A stretch of DNA of 64,000 nucleotides, taken from positions 1 through 64,000 of the forward strand of contig JBBRYM010000014.1 of the NCBI GenBank assembly GCA_038237625.1. Reading direction: 5' to 3'. This DNA comes from JAWVFM01 sp038237625. Its GTDB lineage: Bacteria; Actinomycetota; Thermoleophilia; Solirubrobacterales; 70-9. Numbering within the stretch: the first letter of the stretch is position 1; every line of letters starts with the position of its first letter. The notes under the pieces were generated by a model that was given only the letters and a program-made list of their open reading frames with translations, searched no databases and was not told the origin of the DNA. Made by a program: the position numbers and the translations under genes. This document shows positions 8,804-16,516 of the stretch, piece by piece.

Positions 8804-9073
8804 TCTCACTCCTCCTTCGAGCGAACGATGGGACGGTTGACGACTTCTCCTCGGCCCCCTTGCGACTATCGGGTCGCCTTCGAGAAACGGAGTGGACAAG
8901 AAATCTCCTTGCCCCCTCTGCCTCCCTGCCACCAGGGTTCCTAAGGCGCTCGGGACCCTAAGCCAGCGGACACCAGTGCGCAACAACCTGGTGACCGTTT
9001 CGCCCCTCTTCGTTCGCTAAGAGCACGTTTTTTTTCGACCTGGAACGCTCGTACGGATCTGGACAAGCCGAAA

Positions 9074-10333
9074 CTACTCCGAGCGGGGTAGATCCGGGAA
9101 GTCGGAAACGACCTTGTCGACAACGGCGAGGGCCCGGTCGAGGTGCTCGTGCTCATGAGTTGCCATGAGGCTGGTCCGCAGGAGGGCCCCGCCGGGCGGG
9201 ACCGCTGGGTGAAGGGCGACGTTGGTGTAGACGCCGGCGTCGTAGAGCGCCTTCCAGAGAAGGACCGCCTGCCAATCCTCGCCGACGATGACGGGTACGA
9301 CAGGAGTGGCCGCCTCGGTCCCGTCGGGAAGGCGGCCTGGCTCGACGACTCGCAGCCCCAGCTCGCGGAAGCCCGCTCGCAGGTACTCGGCGTTGGTGAG
9401 GAGCTTCGCCATGAGCTCCGGCCCCTCCGAGCGGATGATGCGCAGCGCGGCAAGCGCCGCGCCGACGGCGGCGGGGACGGCCGAGGCAGTGAAGATGAAT
9501 GCTCGGCTCGCAATCCGCAGGAACTCGATCACGTCGGCGGGGCCCGCGATGAAGCCGCCGCAGGAGGCGAGGCTCTTGGAAAACGTGCCCATCCGCAGGT
9601 CGACCCCGTCTTCCAGCCCGAAGAGCTCCGCCGACCCGGCGCCGCGAGCGCCCAGGACGCCCACGCCGTGGGCCTCGTCGACCATGAGGCGGGCGCCGTA
9701 GGCGCGACAGAGCTCGACGATCGGCGGCAGATTGCAGACGTCGCCCTCCATCGAGAAGACGCCGTCGACGACCACGAGCACGCCGCCGCCATCACCGGCC
9801 GCCCGGTCGAGCATCTTCTCGAGTTTGTCCATCTGGTTGTGGCGAAAGGGCCGAAGCTTGGCGCCGGCAAGGCGGCAGCCGTCGAGGATCGAGGCGTGGT
9901 CGGCCGAGTCGCAGATGACGGTGTCGCCGGGGCCGAGGATCGTGCCGATGCAGCCGACGTTTGCGCCGTAGCCGGTGCTGAAGACAATCGCGTCGTCGGT
10001 CTGCATGAACTGCGCCAACTCGCTTTCGAGCTCCACGTGGAGGGGAATCGTTCCGTTCAGAAGCCGGGAGCCCGTCAGCCCGGTGCCGTAGGTCTCCAGG
10101 GCGTCGCGCGCGGCCTGCTTCACGCGCTCGGAGCCGGTGAGCCCCAGGTAGTTGTTGGACCCGAGCATGATCGTCTCGCGCCCCTCCATCTCGACGACCG
10201 GCCCGGCGGAGCTGGACATCACCCGGAAGTAGGGGAGGAGGTCGCCCTCCTTGGCCATCGCGAGCTGCTCCAAGCGCTCGTGCGTGCGGGCCTTCTCGAA
10301 GACGTCGACTGGCGCGCGGGCGGTCTGGTTCAT
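9074..10333 (-). CDS. spt: alpha-oxoamine synthase, serine palmitoyltransferase-like
   Basis: This is a 419-residue PLP enzyme of the family that condenses an acyl-thioester with an amino acid (SPT, BioF, Kbl, HemA). The PLP lysine is Lys253 in TFSKSLASCGG; His146, Asp219 and His222 are the usual cofactor contacts. Several blocks match bacterial SPT better than BioF or Kbl: SRLLNGT (SPT SRMLNGT), FRHNQMDKLEK, the FIFTAS segment, and the C-terminal GVYTN...P-A-x-P-x-G. SPT makes 3-keto-dihydrosphingosine from serine and palmitoyl-thioester, the first step to ceramide. The gene is divergent from an N-acyltransferase 26 bases away that resembles bacterial ceramide synthase. A -10-like TACACT lies 8 bases before the ATG, with no ribosome site. 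BioF/Kbl-like activity is the alternative; no biotin gene is near. Confidence 0.75.
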   Translation of the reverse strand: MNQTARAPVDVFEKARTHERLEQLAMAKEGDLLPYFRVMSSSAGPVVEMEGRETIMLGSNNYLGLTGSERVKQAARDALETYGTGLTGSRLLNGTIPLHVELESELAQFMQTDDAIVFSTGYGANVGCIGTILGPGDTVICDSADHASILDGCRLAGAKLRPFRHNQMDKLEKMLDRAAGDGGGVLVVVDGVFSMEGDVCNLPPIVELCRAYGARLMVDEAHGVGVLGARGAGSAELFGLEDGVDLRMGTFSKSLASCGGFIAGPADVIEFLRIASRAFIFTASAVPAAVGAALAALRIIRSEGPELMAKLLTNAEYLRAGFRELGLRVVEPGRLPDGTEAATPVVPVIVGEDWQAVLLWKALYDAGVYTNVALHPAVPPGGALLRTSLMATHEHEHLDRALAVVDKVVSDFPDLPRSE

Positions 10334-10359
10334 AGGCGAAGAGTGTAGGTTCCTCGCCC
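10334..10359. promoter_or_regulatory. 26-bp bidirectional leaderless promoter with overlapping -10 elements
   Basis: On the minus strand TACACT (10347-10342) stands 8 bases before the spt-like ATG. On the plus strand TAGGTT (10346-10351) stands 8 bases before the acyltransferase GTG. The two hexamers share the TA at 10346-10347. No ribosome site fits on either side, so both messages probably begin at the start codon. The -35 regions would lie inside the opposite genes. Confidence 0.55.
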
Positions 10360-11502
10360 GTGCCAGACGTCAAGGTGCGTCCGGTCGCCTCGAAGCGCGA
10401 CCTGAACGCCTTCATCAAGCTGCCCTTCCAGATTCACCGCGATCACCCGCGGTGGGTGCCGCCGCTGATCTTCGATCGCAAGTCGTTTCTCGATCGCGAG
10501 AAGAACCCGTTCTTCGACCACGCCGAGGCCGAGTTCTTCCTCGCCGAGCGCGACGGCCGCGTCGTCGGCAGGATCACCGCCCATCTCGATCGCCGCTGGG
10601 ACGAGTATCAGGGCGGCAACGACGGCATGTTCGGCTTCATCGAGTTTGAGGACGACTCAACCGTCGCGGCGGCCCTCATCGACGCCGCCAAGACTTGGCT
10701 GTCCCAGCAGGGACGCGAGCGGATGATCGGCCCCATGGACTTCACCACCAACGACGAGTGCGGACTGCTCGTCGACGGCTACGACTCCGATCCCATCATC
10801 CTCCAGCCCTGGCACCCGCCCTACTACAAGGAGCGCCTCGAGGCGCTCGGGCTGGCCAAGGCGATGGACATGCGGATGTGGGACCTGTGGCTCGGCGACC
10901 TCGCGGCCGGAAATGAGTTCCACCCGCTGATCGAGGCCGCCGCGAAGGAGTCGGAGAGGGCGGGAGTTGTAGTACGCGGCATGCGGAAGTCGGACCTCGA
11001 TAACGAGATCGCTCGGTTCATGGAGGTTTACAACGAGGCTTGGGGGCCGAACTGGGGGTTCGTTCCGGTGACCGCGGAGGAGGTCTCCTTCCAAGCGAAG
11101 AACCTCAAGCCGATCCTCTCCGAGGAATGGGCGATGATCGCCGAGCGCGAGGGGGAGGTCGTTGGCGCCGCGTTGACGCTGCCCGACTTCAACCAGGTCC
11201 TGAAGAAGATGAACGGCCGCCTGCTCCCGTTCGGCTGGTGGCATTTCCTGACCGGACGGCGCAAGATCGACCGGGTGCGTGTGTTCGCCCTCGGCGTGAA
11301 GAACGACTACCAGCACCTGGGCGTCGCCGCGGCGCTCTACGTCCGGCACCGCGAGACGGCCGAGCACATGCCCCAGAAGGGCGGGCAGACGGGCTGGATC
11401 CTGGAGACGAATGAGCCGATGAACCGCGCCATGGAGGGCATGGGCGGCACCATCGCATCGACCTACAGACTCTACGAGCAGAGCCTCGGGCCAGCCTCAT
11501 AG
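10360..11502 (+). CDS. GNAT-fold N-acyltransferase of the YghO/bacterial ceramide synthase type
   Basis: This is a 380-residue cytoplasmic protein of the large GNAT-related family that includes E. coli YghO and the bacterial ceramide synthase bCerS. The recognisable N-terminal module is FI-x-LPFQIHRDHPRWVPPL, then NPFF...AEAEFFLAERDGRVVGRITA, GMFGFIEFEDD and GPMDFTTNDECGLLVDGYD with the PPYYKE segment. The C-terminal half carries the acyl-CoA binding core, with GVKNDYQHLGVAAALY resembling the GNAT pyrophosphate loop. bCerS N-acylates a long-chain base, so pairing with an SPT-like enzyme suggests ceramide or a related N-acylated lipid. The family is broad and the acceptor could differ. A -10-like TAGGTT lies 8 bases upstream. 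Confidence 0.7.
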   Translation: MPDVKVRPVASKRDLNAFIKLPFQIHRDHPRWVPPLIFDRKSFLDREKNPFFDHAEAEFFLAERDGRVVGRITAHLDRRWDEYQGGNDGMFGFIEFEDDSTVAAALIDAAKTWLSQQGRERMIGPMDFTTNDECGLLVDGYDSDPIILQPWHPPYYKERLEALGLAKAMDMRMWDLWLGDLAAGNEFHPLIEAAAKESERAGVVVRGMRKSDLDNEIARFMEVYNEAWGPNWGFVPVTAEEVSFQAKNLKPILSEEWAMIAEREGEVVGAALTLPDFNQVLKKMNGRLLPFGWWHFLTGRRKIDRVRVFALGVKNDYQHLGVAAALYVRHRETAEHMPQKGGQTGWILETNEPMNRAMEGMGGTIASTYRLYEQSLGPAS

Positions 11503-11560
11503 CCGGCCGGCAGCCCGCTCGGAATACCATCCCCGGACCGCTCTGAAAGGGGCTTGGACG

Positions 11561-12868
11561 CTGATCCATCAGCCGTACCTGCTCGAGGCCCGCGAGATGC
11601 AGGCCCTCTCGTTCGCAGTGCACATCCCCCTTGTGTGCTTCGGCATCGCCTTCCCGGCGATGGTGCTCTTCTGCGAATGGCTTCATCGCCGAACGGGCGA
11701 CCCGGTCTACAAGTCGGTCGCAAAGCGCTGGTCGCGGGTGATGCTGATCCTGTTCGCGGTCGGTGTCGTGACCGGGACGATCCTCTCCTTCGAGATGGGA
11801 CTTCTATGGCCCGGGTTCACGTCCAAGTTCGGGGAGGTGTTCGGACTCGGGTTCGCGCTCGAGGGGGTGTCGTTCTTCGTCGAGGCGATCTTCATCGCGA
11901 TCTACGTGTACGGGTGGGACCGGCTTTCGTCCCGGGCCCATCTGGCGTCGGGGTTGCCGATCGTCGTCGCGGGCATGACGGGATCGCTCCTCGTGATCGC
12001 CGTGAACTCTTGGATGAACCACCCCTCGGGTTTCTCGATCGTCCATGGCCAGGTCACCGACGTCCACCCCTTCGCCGCCCTTTTCAACTCGAACCTCTGG
12101 CACGAGCTCGCCCACATGTACCTGGCGGGATACATCGTGGCGGGCTTCTTGACAGCCTCGGTTTACTCGGTCGCGTGGCTCCGAGGACGCCGTGACCGCT
12201 ACCACCGGGTGGCCCTGGTGATCTCGGTGACGGTTGCTGCCCTGGCCGCTCCCGCGCAGGTGGTGGTTGGCGACTGGGCTGCAAGGACGGTCGCCCAGAG
12301 CCAGCCGACGAAGCTGGCGGCGTTCGAAGGCCTCGACAGGACGCGGTCCGGGGCGCCGATCACCGCCGGAGGCGTCTACTACGACGGCTCGGTCCATTGG
12401 GGGATCTCGATCCCCGACGGGCTCTCGTTGCTCGCCTTTCACGATCCGAAAGCGCGGGTTCAGGGACTCGACGCGGTGCCCTCGCGCGATCGCCCGCCGG
12501 TCGGCGTGGTGCGTAACTCCTTTCAGCTGATGGTGGGGATCGGGACGGCGCTGGCGGCCCTTGGCCTGGGATATCTGGTGGTCTGGTGGAGGCGACGGCG
12601 CCTGCCACTCTCTCCCTGGTTCTACCGGGCGGTCATCGCGGCGGGGCCGCTGTCGCTGGTCGCCCTCATCGCCGGCTGGGTCACCACCGAGGCGGGTCGC
12701 CAGCCGTGGGTGGTCTACGGGGTCATGCGCACTTCGCAGGCAGTGACCGGGGCCTCGGGAATTCCCGTCGGCTACGCGACGCTGGCGATCATCTACGTCG
12801 GGCTCGGCCTGATCGCCGCGTTCATGCTGCGACGCCTGGCCGGCAGTCCTCGCGAGGACATCGAATGA
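11561..12868 (+). CDS. cydA: cytochrome bd ubiquinol oxidase subunit I
   Basis: Subunit I of the bd oxidase binds hemes b558, b595 and d and oxidises quinol while reducing oxygen. Visible features are the first helix with the heme ligand His in FAVHIPL, EGVSFFVEA, NSWMNHPSGF, a short Q-loop (VHWGISIPDG) and GWVTTEAGRQPWVVYG in the C-terminal part. The first ATG in frame is 11597, but it would put the heme histidine at residue 9 and cut helix I. The coding pattern continues upstream as IHQPYLLEARE. CTG at 11561, 8 bases after AAAGGGG, puts the histidine at residue 21, close to His19 of E. coli. I therefore propose a CTG start, giving 435 residues. cydB overlaps by 4 bases. Confidence 0.88.
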   Translation: MIHQPYLLEAREMQALSFAVHIPLVCFGIAFPAMVLFCEWLHRRTGDPVYKSVAKRWSRVMLILFAVGVVTGTILSFEMGLLWPGFTSKFGEVFGLGFALEGVSFFVEAIFIAIYVYGWDRLSSRAHLASGLPIVVAGMTGSLLVIAVNSWMNHPSGFSIVHGQVTDVHPFAALFNSNLWHELAHMYLAGYIVAGFLTASVYSVAWLRGRRDRYHRVALVISVTVAALAAPAQVVVGDWAARTVAQSQPTKLAAFEGLDRTRSGAPITAGGVYYDGSVHWGISIPDGLSLLAFHDPKARVQGLDAVPSRDRPPVGVVRNSFQLMVGIGTALAALGLGYLVVWWRRRRLPLSPWFYRAVIAAGPLSLVALIAGWVTTEAGRQPWVVYGVMRTSQAVTGASGIPVGYATLAIIYVGLGLIAAFMLRRLAGSPREDIE

Positions 12869-13911
12869 CCGCGGTCGACCTGACCCTGGCGCTGCTGATC
12901 GCCGGGCTCGTCGCCTACGCGGTGCTGGGCGGCGCCGACTTCGGGGCGGGGTTCTGGGACCTGACCGCGGGCAGCGCTGAGCGCGGAGCCCGGCTGCGGG
13001 GGATGGTCAAGCGCTCGATGGGGCCGGTGTGGGAGGCCAACCACGTGTGGTTGATCTTCGTTCTCGTGATCTTCTGGACCGGGTTCCCGCAGGCGTTCGG
13101 CCCGGTGATGACGACGCTGCAGGTCCCGCTTTTTTTGGCCGCCGTGGGGATCATCTTCCGGGGGGCTGCATTTGCCCTGCGTGGCGAGGCGGCGACCGTC
13201 GGCGAAGCGCGGGCGCTGGGCGCTGCGTTCGCGCTCTCATCTGTCCTCGTGCCGTTCTTCTTCGGCGCCGCGCTCGGTGGCCTCGCTGCGGGCGAGGTTC
13301 CCGCCGCGGGCAACGGCGACGCGCTTTCCAGCTGGACCGGGCCCACGCCGATCCTTGCCGGGGCCACTGCGGTGGCTACCGGCGCCTATCTGGGTGCGAT
13401 CTTCCTCGCCGCGGATTCCCAGGCCGGCGGCTTCGACGACCTCGCCGCGGCCTTTCGTGTCCGAGCGCTTGGGGCGGCGGTTGTCGCGGGAGCATTGGCC
13501 GTTGGGGGCCTGGTGGTGGTGCACGGGGACGCCCCTGATCTGTACGACGGCCTGATGACCGGCTGGGGACTCGCACTGATCGTGCTATCCGCCGGGACTG
13601 GACTGGTGACCGTCGGGCTCGTGTGGTCCGAACGCTTTGCTGTCGCCCGCTACTCGGCGGCCTCGGCGGTTGCGGCGATGGTCGTTGGTCTCGCGGTGGC
13701 GATCAGCCCGGACTTCCTTCCCGGCCAGCTCACGGTCAAGCAGGCCGCGGCCGGCGGCGCGACGCTGCAGGCGCTGCTCGCTTCGATGGCGATCGGATTC
13801 GTCGTGCTGGTGCCGTCGCTTCTCCTCTTGTTTCGGCTGAAGCTCGCGGGCCGCCTGGATCCCGAGCTGAAGCCCATCGTCGGCGCCGGTCACGAGAAGG
13901 ATGAAGAATGA
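12865..13911 (+). CDS. cydB: cytochrome bd ubiquinol oxidase subunit II
   Basis: This is the 348-residue partner of CydA, an integral membrane subunit with about nine helices. The family start GLVAYAVLGGADFGAGFWDL and VWEANHVWLIFVLVIFWTGFP are characteristic. ATG 12865 overlaps the cydA stop (ATGA), although the frame is open further upstream inside cydA. At its own end ATGA again couples it to a small membrane protein. The cydABX-like order implies a complete oxidase, used under low oxygen or oxidative and nitrosative stress. No cydCD genes are visible here. Confidence 0.92.
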   Translation: MTAVDLTLALLIAGLVAYAVLGGADFGAGFWDLTAGSAERGARLRGMVKRSMGPVWEANHVWLIFVLVIFWTGFPQAFGPVMTTLQVPLFLAAVGIIFRGAAFALRGEAATVGEARALGAAFALSSVLVPFFFGAALGGLAAGEVPAAGNGDALSSWTGPTPILAGATAVATGAYLGAIFLAADSQAGGFDDLAAAFRVRALGAAVVAGALAVGGLVVVHGDAPDLYDGLMTGWGLALIVLSAGTGLVTVGLVWSERFAVARYSAASAVAAMVVGLAVAISPDFLPGQLTVKQAAAGGATLQALLASMAIGFVVLVPSLLLLFRLKLAGRLDPELKPIVGAGHEKDEE

Positions 13912-14120
13912 GCTCGGCACGACGGCTCGAGTATCTGGCGATTGCGCTGGGCGTAGTGGGCGCGGGCCTGATGCTGGCCTTCGATGTGACCGTCACCAGG
14001 GTTGCCGGGGTGGCAGCCCTCCTGGGATTCGTGGGCGTCGGCCTTTTTGCGGTCGCAAATCCCGGATATCTCTCAGCCGGCGAGGATGAGGCCCCAGACG
14101 ATGCCGAGGGGCGTGTATAG
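13908..14120 (+). CDS. small two-helix membrane protein behind cydB
   Basis: The 70-residue product has two hydrophobic segments (about 8-27 and 32-50) and an acidic C-terminal tail. Its ATG overlaps the cydB stop by four bases, so it is translated with the oxidase. The position matches that of CydX/CydS-type accessory subunits, but those are shorter with one helix and I see no sequence similarity. It could be an assembly factor or a lineage-specific subunit. Confidence 0.6.
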   Translation: MSSARRLEYLAIALGVVGAGLMLAFDVTVTRVAGVAALLGFVGVGLFAVANPGYLSAGEDEAPDDAEGRV

Positions 14121-14132
14121 ACTCAGGCGACG

Positions 14133-14447
14133 GTGAGCGCGGAGGTTCTGGAAGGCGAGGCAATCGAAGAGGCCGGGGTCGAGGACGCCGGCGAGGCTGG
14201 CGAGGCACGCCCGCTTCCCGTTCGGACCAGCCGAACGGAGATGGCTCCCGGGCGTGAGGTCGGGACGGTTGCGATCGCCGCGGCCGGAGGCCTCGTCGCC
14301 GGTGCTGCCACCGTAGTCGCGATGCGCGCCGCGAAGTCCGTCGCTCAGCCAAAGCGGCGCTCGGTTCGCAAGCGCGCGAAGGACGCACTTCCGGGCGTGG
14401 TTGCGAGTCGCTCATTCCTGATCGACGTCCACCTGCTCGACCGCTGA
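14133..14447 (+). CDS. small protein with one membrane helix and basic tail
   Basis: This is a 104-residue protein of unknown function. An acidic N-terminal third (Glu/Ala-rich) is followed by one Gly/Ala-rich hydrophobic segment (about residues 47-67) and an Arg/Lys-rich stretch. TAGACT lies 9 bases before the GTG with no ribosome site, suggesting a separate leaderless message rather than continuation of the cyd operon. Confidence 0.5.
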   Translation: MSAEVLEGEAIEEAGVEDAGEAGEARPLPVRTSRTEMAPGREVGTVAIAAAGGLVAGAATVVAMRAAKSVAQPKRRSVRKRAKDALPGVVASRSFLIDVHLLDR

Positions 14448-14476
14448 CGTCTTCCGGCGTTCGTACGGTGGTCCCC

Positions 14477-15418
14477 GTGAAGGGGCCGCGCGTAATGGAC
14501 TGCGAGGTGCGCCCGCCGTCGCCCGTGCGGTTGCCGCGGTCGGGCGGGGGAGACGGCGTGATGCGCACGAGGCAAGGGCTGGTCGCGAGGGCCCTCCACG
14601 TCCGTGGACGGCCGGTCATGGTCGCGGCGTGGCAGCGAAGCGACGGCGAGGTGGCGCTGAGGGCGGCGGGAGCGGTTGCCACAGCTGACCTCGAGTACGC
14701 GATCGGCCGGATGCGCTTTGCGTTCTCGCTCGACGACGACCTCTCCGACTTCTACGCGCGGTTTCGCTCCGATCCCCTGATCGGCCCCGCGATCCACCGG
14801 CGCCCGTGGCGGCGACCTCGGCGAAGGCCAGTCGCCTGGGAGGCGTTGGTCTGGGCAATTACGGGACAGCTGATCGAAGCTTCGCGGGCTTGCGAGATCC
14901 AGAGGCGGATGGTCCGCCGGTGGGGTCCAGGTCTCGACCCCAAGACGTTCGCCGGTGAATGGGTCGCCGGATTCTCCGCGTTGCCCGGCCCCATGCGCGA
15001 CGTGCCGAGCCCGGAAGTGATTGCCGGGCGGTCGCCTGCCGAGCTGGCATTCTGCGACCTCTCACCCGCCAGGTCGCTGGCGATGATCCGGGTGGCCAGA
15101 GAGATCGCCGCCGGTCGGGTGGATCCGAGCGATCCCAAGGACGACGTGCGGCTGCTGGCAATCCCCGAGATCGGCCCCTGGACAGTGGAGTGCCTCGGCG
15201 TCAATGGGCGCGGCGATCCCGATTCGCTTCCAGCCGGGGATCTGGCCTACGTCAAGCTCGTCGGCAGGCTCGCTTCGCTGGGAAGGCGCGCGACCGTGGA
15301 GGAAGTCCACGAGTTCTTCGCGCCCTATGAGCCCTACAGGGCGCTCGCGGGCGAGATGGCGCTGTCGCATTACCACCTGGCGGTCCCGGCGGGCCCACCC
15401 CTGCGCCTGGCGGCCTAA
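14477..15418 (+). CDS. AlkA-like DNA-3-methyladenine glycosylase (HhH-GPD)
   Basis: This is a DNA base-excision glycosylase of the HhH-GPD superfamily, about 313 residues, that removes alkylated purines. The N-terminal part (about 1-110) fits the AlkA-like beta domain. The helical domain contains the hairpin-helix-hairpin segment LLAIPEIGPWTVECL and, 20 residues on, the catalytic aspartate in LPAGDLAYVKL. Two GTG codons are possible: 14468 and 14477. I prefer 14477 because TACGGT (14464-14469) lies 7 bases before it, matching the leaderless arrangement seen elsewhere, while 14468 overlaps that hexamer. It is convergent with the thiamine-precursor transporter, separated by nested inverted repeats. 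Confidence 0.82.
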   Translation: MKGPRVMDCEVRPPSPVRLPRSGGGDGVMRTRQGLVARALHVRGRPVMVAAWQRSDGEVALRAAGAVATADLEYAIGRMRFAFSLDDDLSDFYARFRSDPLIGPAIHRRPWRRPRRRPVAWEALVWAITGQLIEASRACEIQRRMVRRWGPGLDPKTFAGEWVAGFSALPGPMRDVPSPEVIAGRSPAELAFCDLSPARSLAMIRVAREIAAGRVDPSDPKDDVRLLAIPEIGPWTVECLGVNGRGDPDSLPAGDLAYVKLVGRLASLGRRATVEEVHEFFAPYEPYRALAGEMALSHYHLAVPAGPPLRLAA

Positions 15419-15430
15419 AGGGGCGAATCG

Positions 15431-15510
15431 CCACTTCTGGCGCGGCGGTGCTTCGCCGGTACCTGCTGGCGCTTTAGCTACCTCACAGGTAAGGAACGCG
15501 CCAGAAGTGG
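15431..15510. repeat. nested inverted-repeat element between convergent genes
   Basis: A perfect 13-bp inverted repeat (CCACTTCTGGCGC at 15431-15443 and GCGCCAGAAGTGG at 15498-15510) encloses two smaller hairpins. One is at 15442-15457 (CGGCG/CGCCG). The other is built from ACCT-CAC-AGGT (15480-15490). An alternative stem pairs TGGCGC 15467-15472 with GCGCCA 15498-15503. Read on the minus strand, 15485-15441 resembles a degenerate copy of the CCGAAAG hairpin repeat found at 31987, 39705 and 53272. It may act as a bidirectional terminator. Confidence 0.6.
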
Positions 15511-15511
15511 G

Positions 15512-16516
15512 CTAGGGGACCTTGCCCGGCAGGAGATCGTTGGTCAGGATCTCGCCCATCGGTGGGACCGTCTGGATGACGCCGTTGTCGGCGAAGAAGT
15601 GCGCGAACGCCAGCCACTGCTTCGGATCCATGTAGCCGAAGGGCTTGCCCGTCCCCTGCTGTGCAAGGAGGGGGAGGGTCTGGTCGACCTCGGCGCGTGT
15701 GAACCGGGGATCGAGCCCTTTGCCGGCGTCGAGGATCGCCTGGGTCGCCTGCGCTGGATTGGCGGCGGCCGCGCGTGTCCCTCGCTCGAGCGCCGCGATG
15801 AAGAGCTGGATCGGGCGGGGATCGGACTGAAGCCGGTCGGTCGACGCGATCAGGACGAGTTCGTCGTATTTCGGAATTCCCAGGCGGTCGACGGGCACGA
15901 CGCGTGGCCGCTCCCCGCGCAACCGAAGATCGACGCCCTCCACGTTCGAGAAGCCGCCGAGCATGGCGTCCGCGCGCCCGGAGATGACCGCAGGCAGCAG
16001 CCCCTGCTGCACGTTGACGACGTGGACATCCGGCGACGTGAGCCCAGCGCGGGAAAGGATCGTGTCGAGGTAGTCCTGCTGGTAGGGGATGCCGGCGGTC
16101 GCGATCGTCTTGCCCGCCAGGTCGCCAACCGTGCGAATTCCTGCACTTCGAGTCGAGATGAGCGAGGTGAGGGGGCGGGGCACGAGTGCCGCCACGGCCT
16201 TCACGGGGAGCCCTTGATCCCGCGCGAGGAGTACCTCGGGCTCGTACGAGATGGCAAGGTCGACCCGTCCAGCCGCCACCTCCCGGATAGGCGCCGAAGG
16301 ATCCGAGGGGACCTGGGGGCTGACGTCGAGCCCCGCATCGACGAAGTAGCCATGGTCGAGGGCCTCGTAGATCCCCGCATGATCGGCGTTGACGTAGAAG
16401 TCGAGCGCAAGCGACAGATGGTCCGACGCTCCGCGCGTGCCGCTCTCCGGCTTTTCGCCGCAGCCGGAGCCGACGACGGCCGCGGCGACCACGATTGCTA
16501 GAGCCAGCCGCCTCAT
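15512..16516 (-). CDS. thiY: ThiY-like substrate-binding lipoprotein (thiamine pyrimidine precursor)
   Basis: This is the extracytoplasmic binding protein of a ThiXYZ-type ABC importer for hydroxymethylpyrimidine or formylaminopyrimidine, salvage precursors of thiamine. The 334-residue chain begins with a lipoprotein signal (VVGSGC, Cys about residue 19). The NMT1/THI5-like domain follows with LDFYVNADHAGIYEAL, the SAPIREVAAGR segment and LAISYEPEVLLARDQG, all typical of ThiY. ATG 16516 is chosen over an upstream ATG because it overlaps the permease stop (ATGA). It is the last of three coupled genes controlled by a TPP riboswitch, which strongly supports the thiamine assignment. Confidence 0.9.
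   Translation of the reverse strand: MRRLALAIVVAAAVVGSGCGEKPESGTRGASDHLSLALDFYVNADHAGIYEALDHGYFVDAGLDVSPQVPSDPSAPIREVAAGRVDLAISYEPEVLLARDQGLPVKAVAALVPRPLTSLISTRSAGIRTVGDLAGKTIATAGIPYQQDYLDTILSRAGLTSPDVHVVNVQQGLLPAVISGRADAMLGGFSNVEGVDLRLRGERPRVVPVDRLGIPKYDELVLIASTDRLQSDPRPIQLFIAALERGTRAAAANPAQATQAILDAGKGLDPRFTRAEVDQTLPLLAQQGTGKPFGYMDPKQWLAFAHFFADNGVIQTVPPMGEILTNDLLPGKVP

Noticed and set aside
9006..9034. Run of eight T behind CTCTT...AAGAG on the plus strand, upstream of mihF
   Set aside because: The 5-bp stem is weak, and the plus strand has no gene ending here, so it is not called a terminator.
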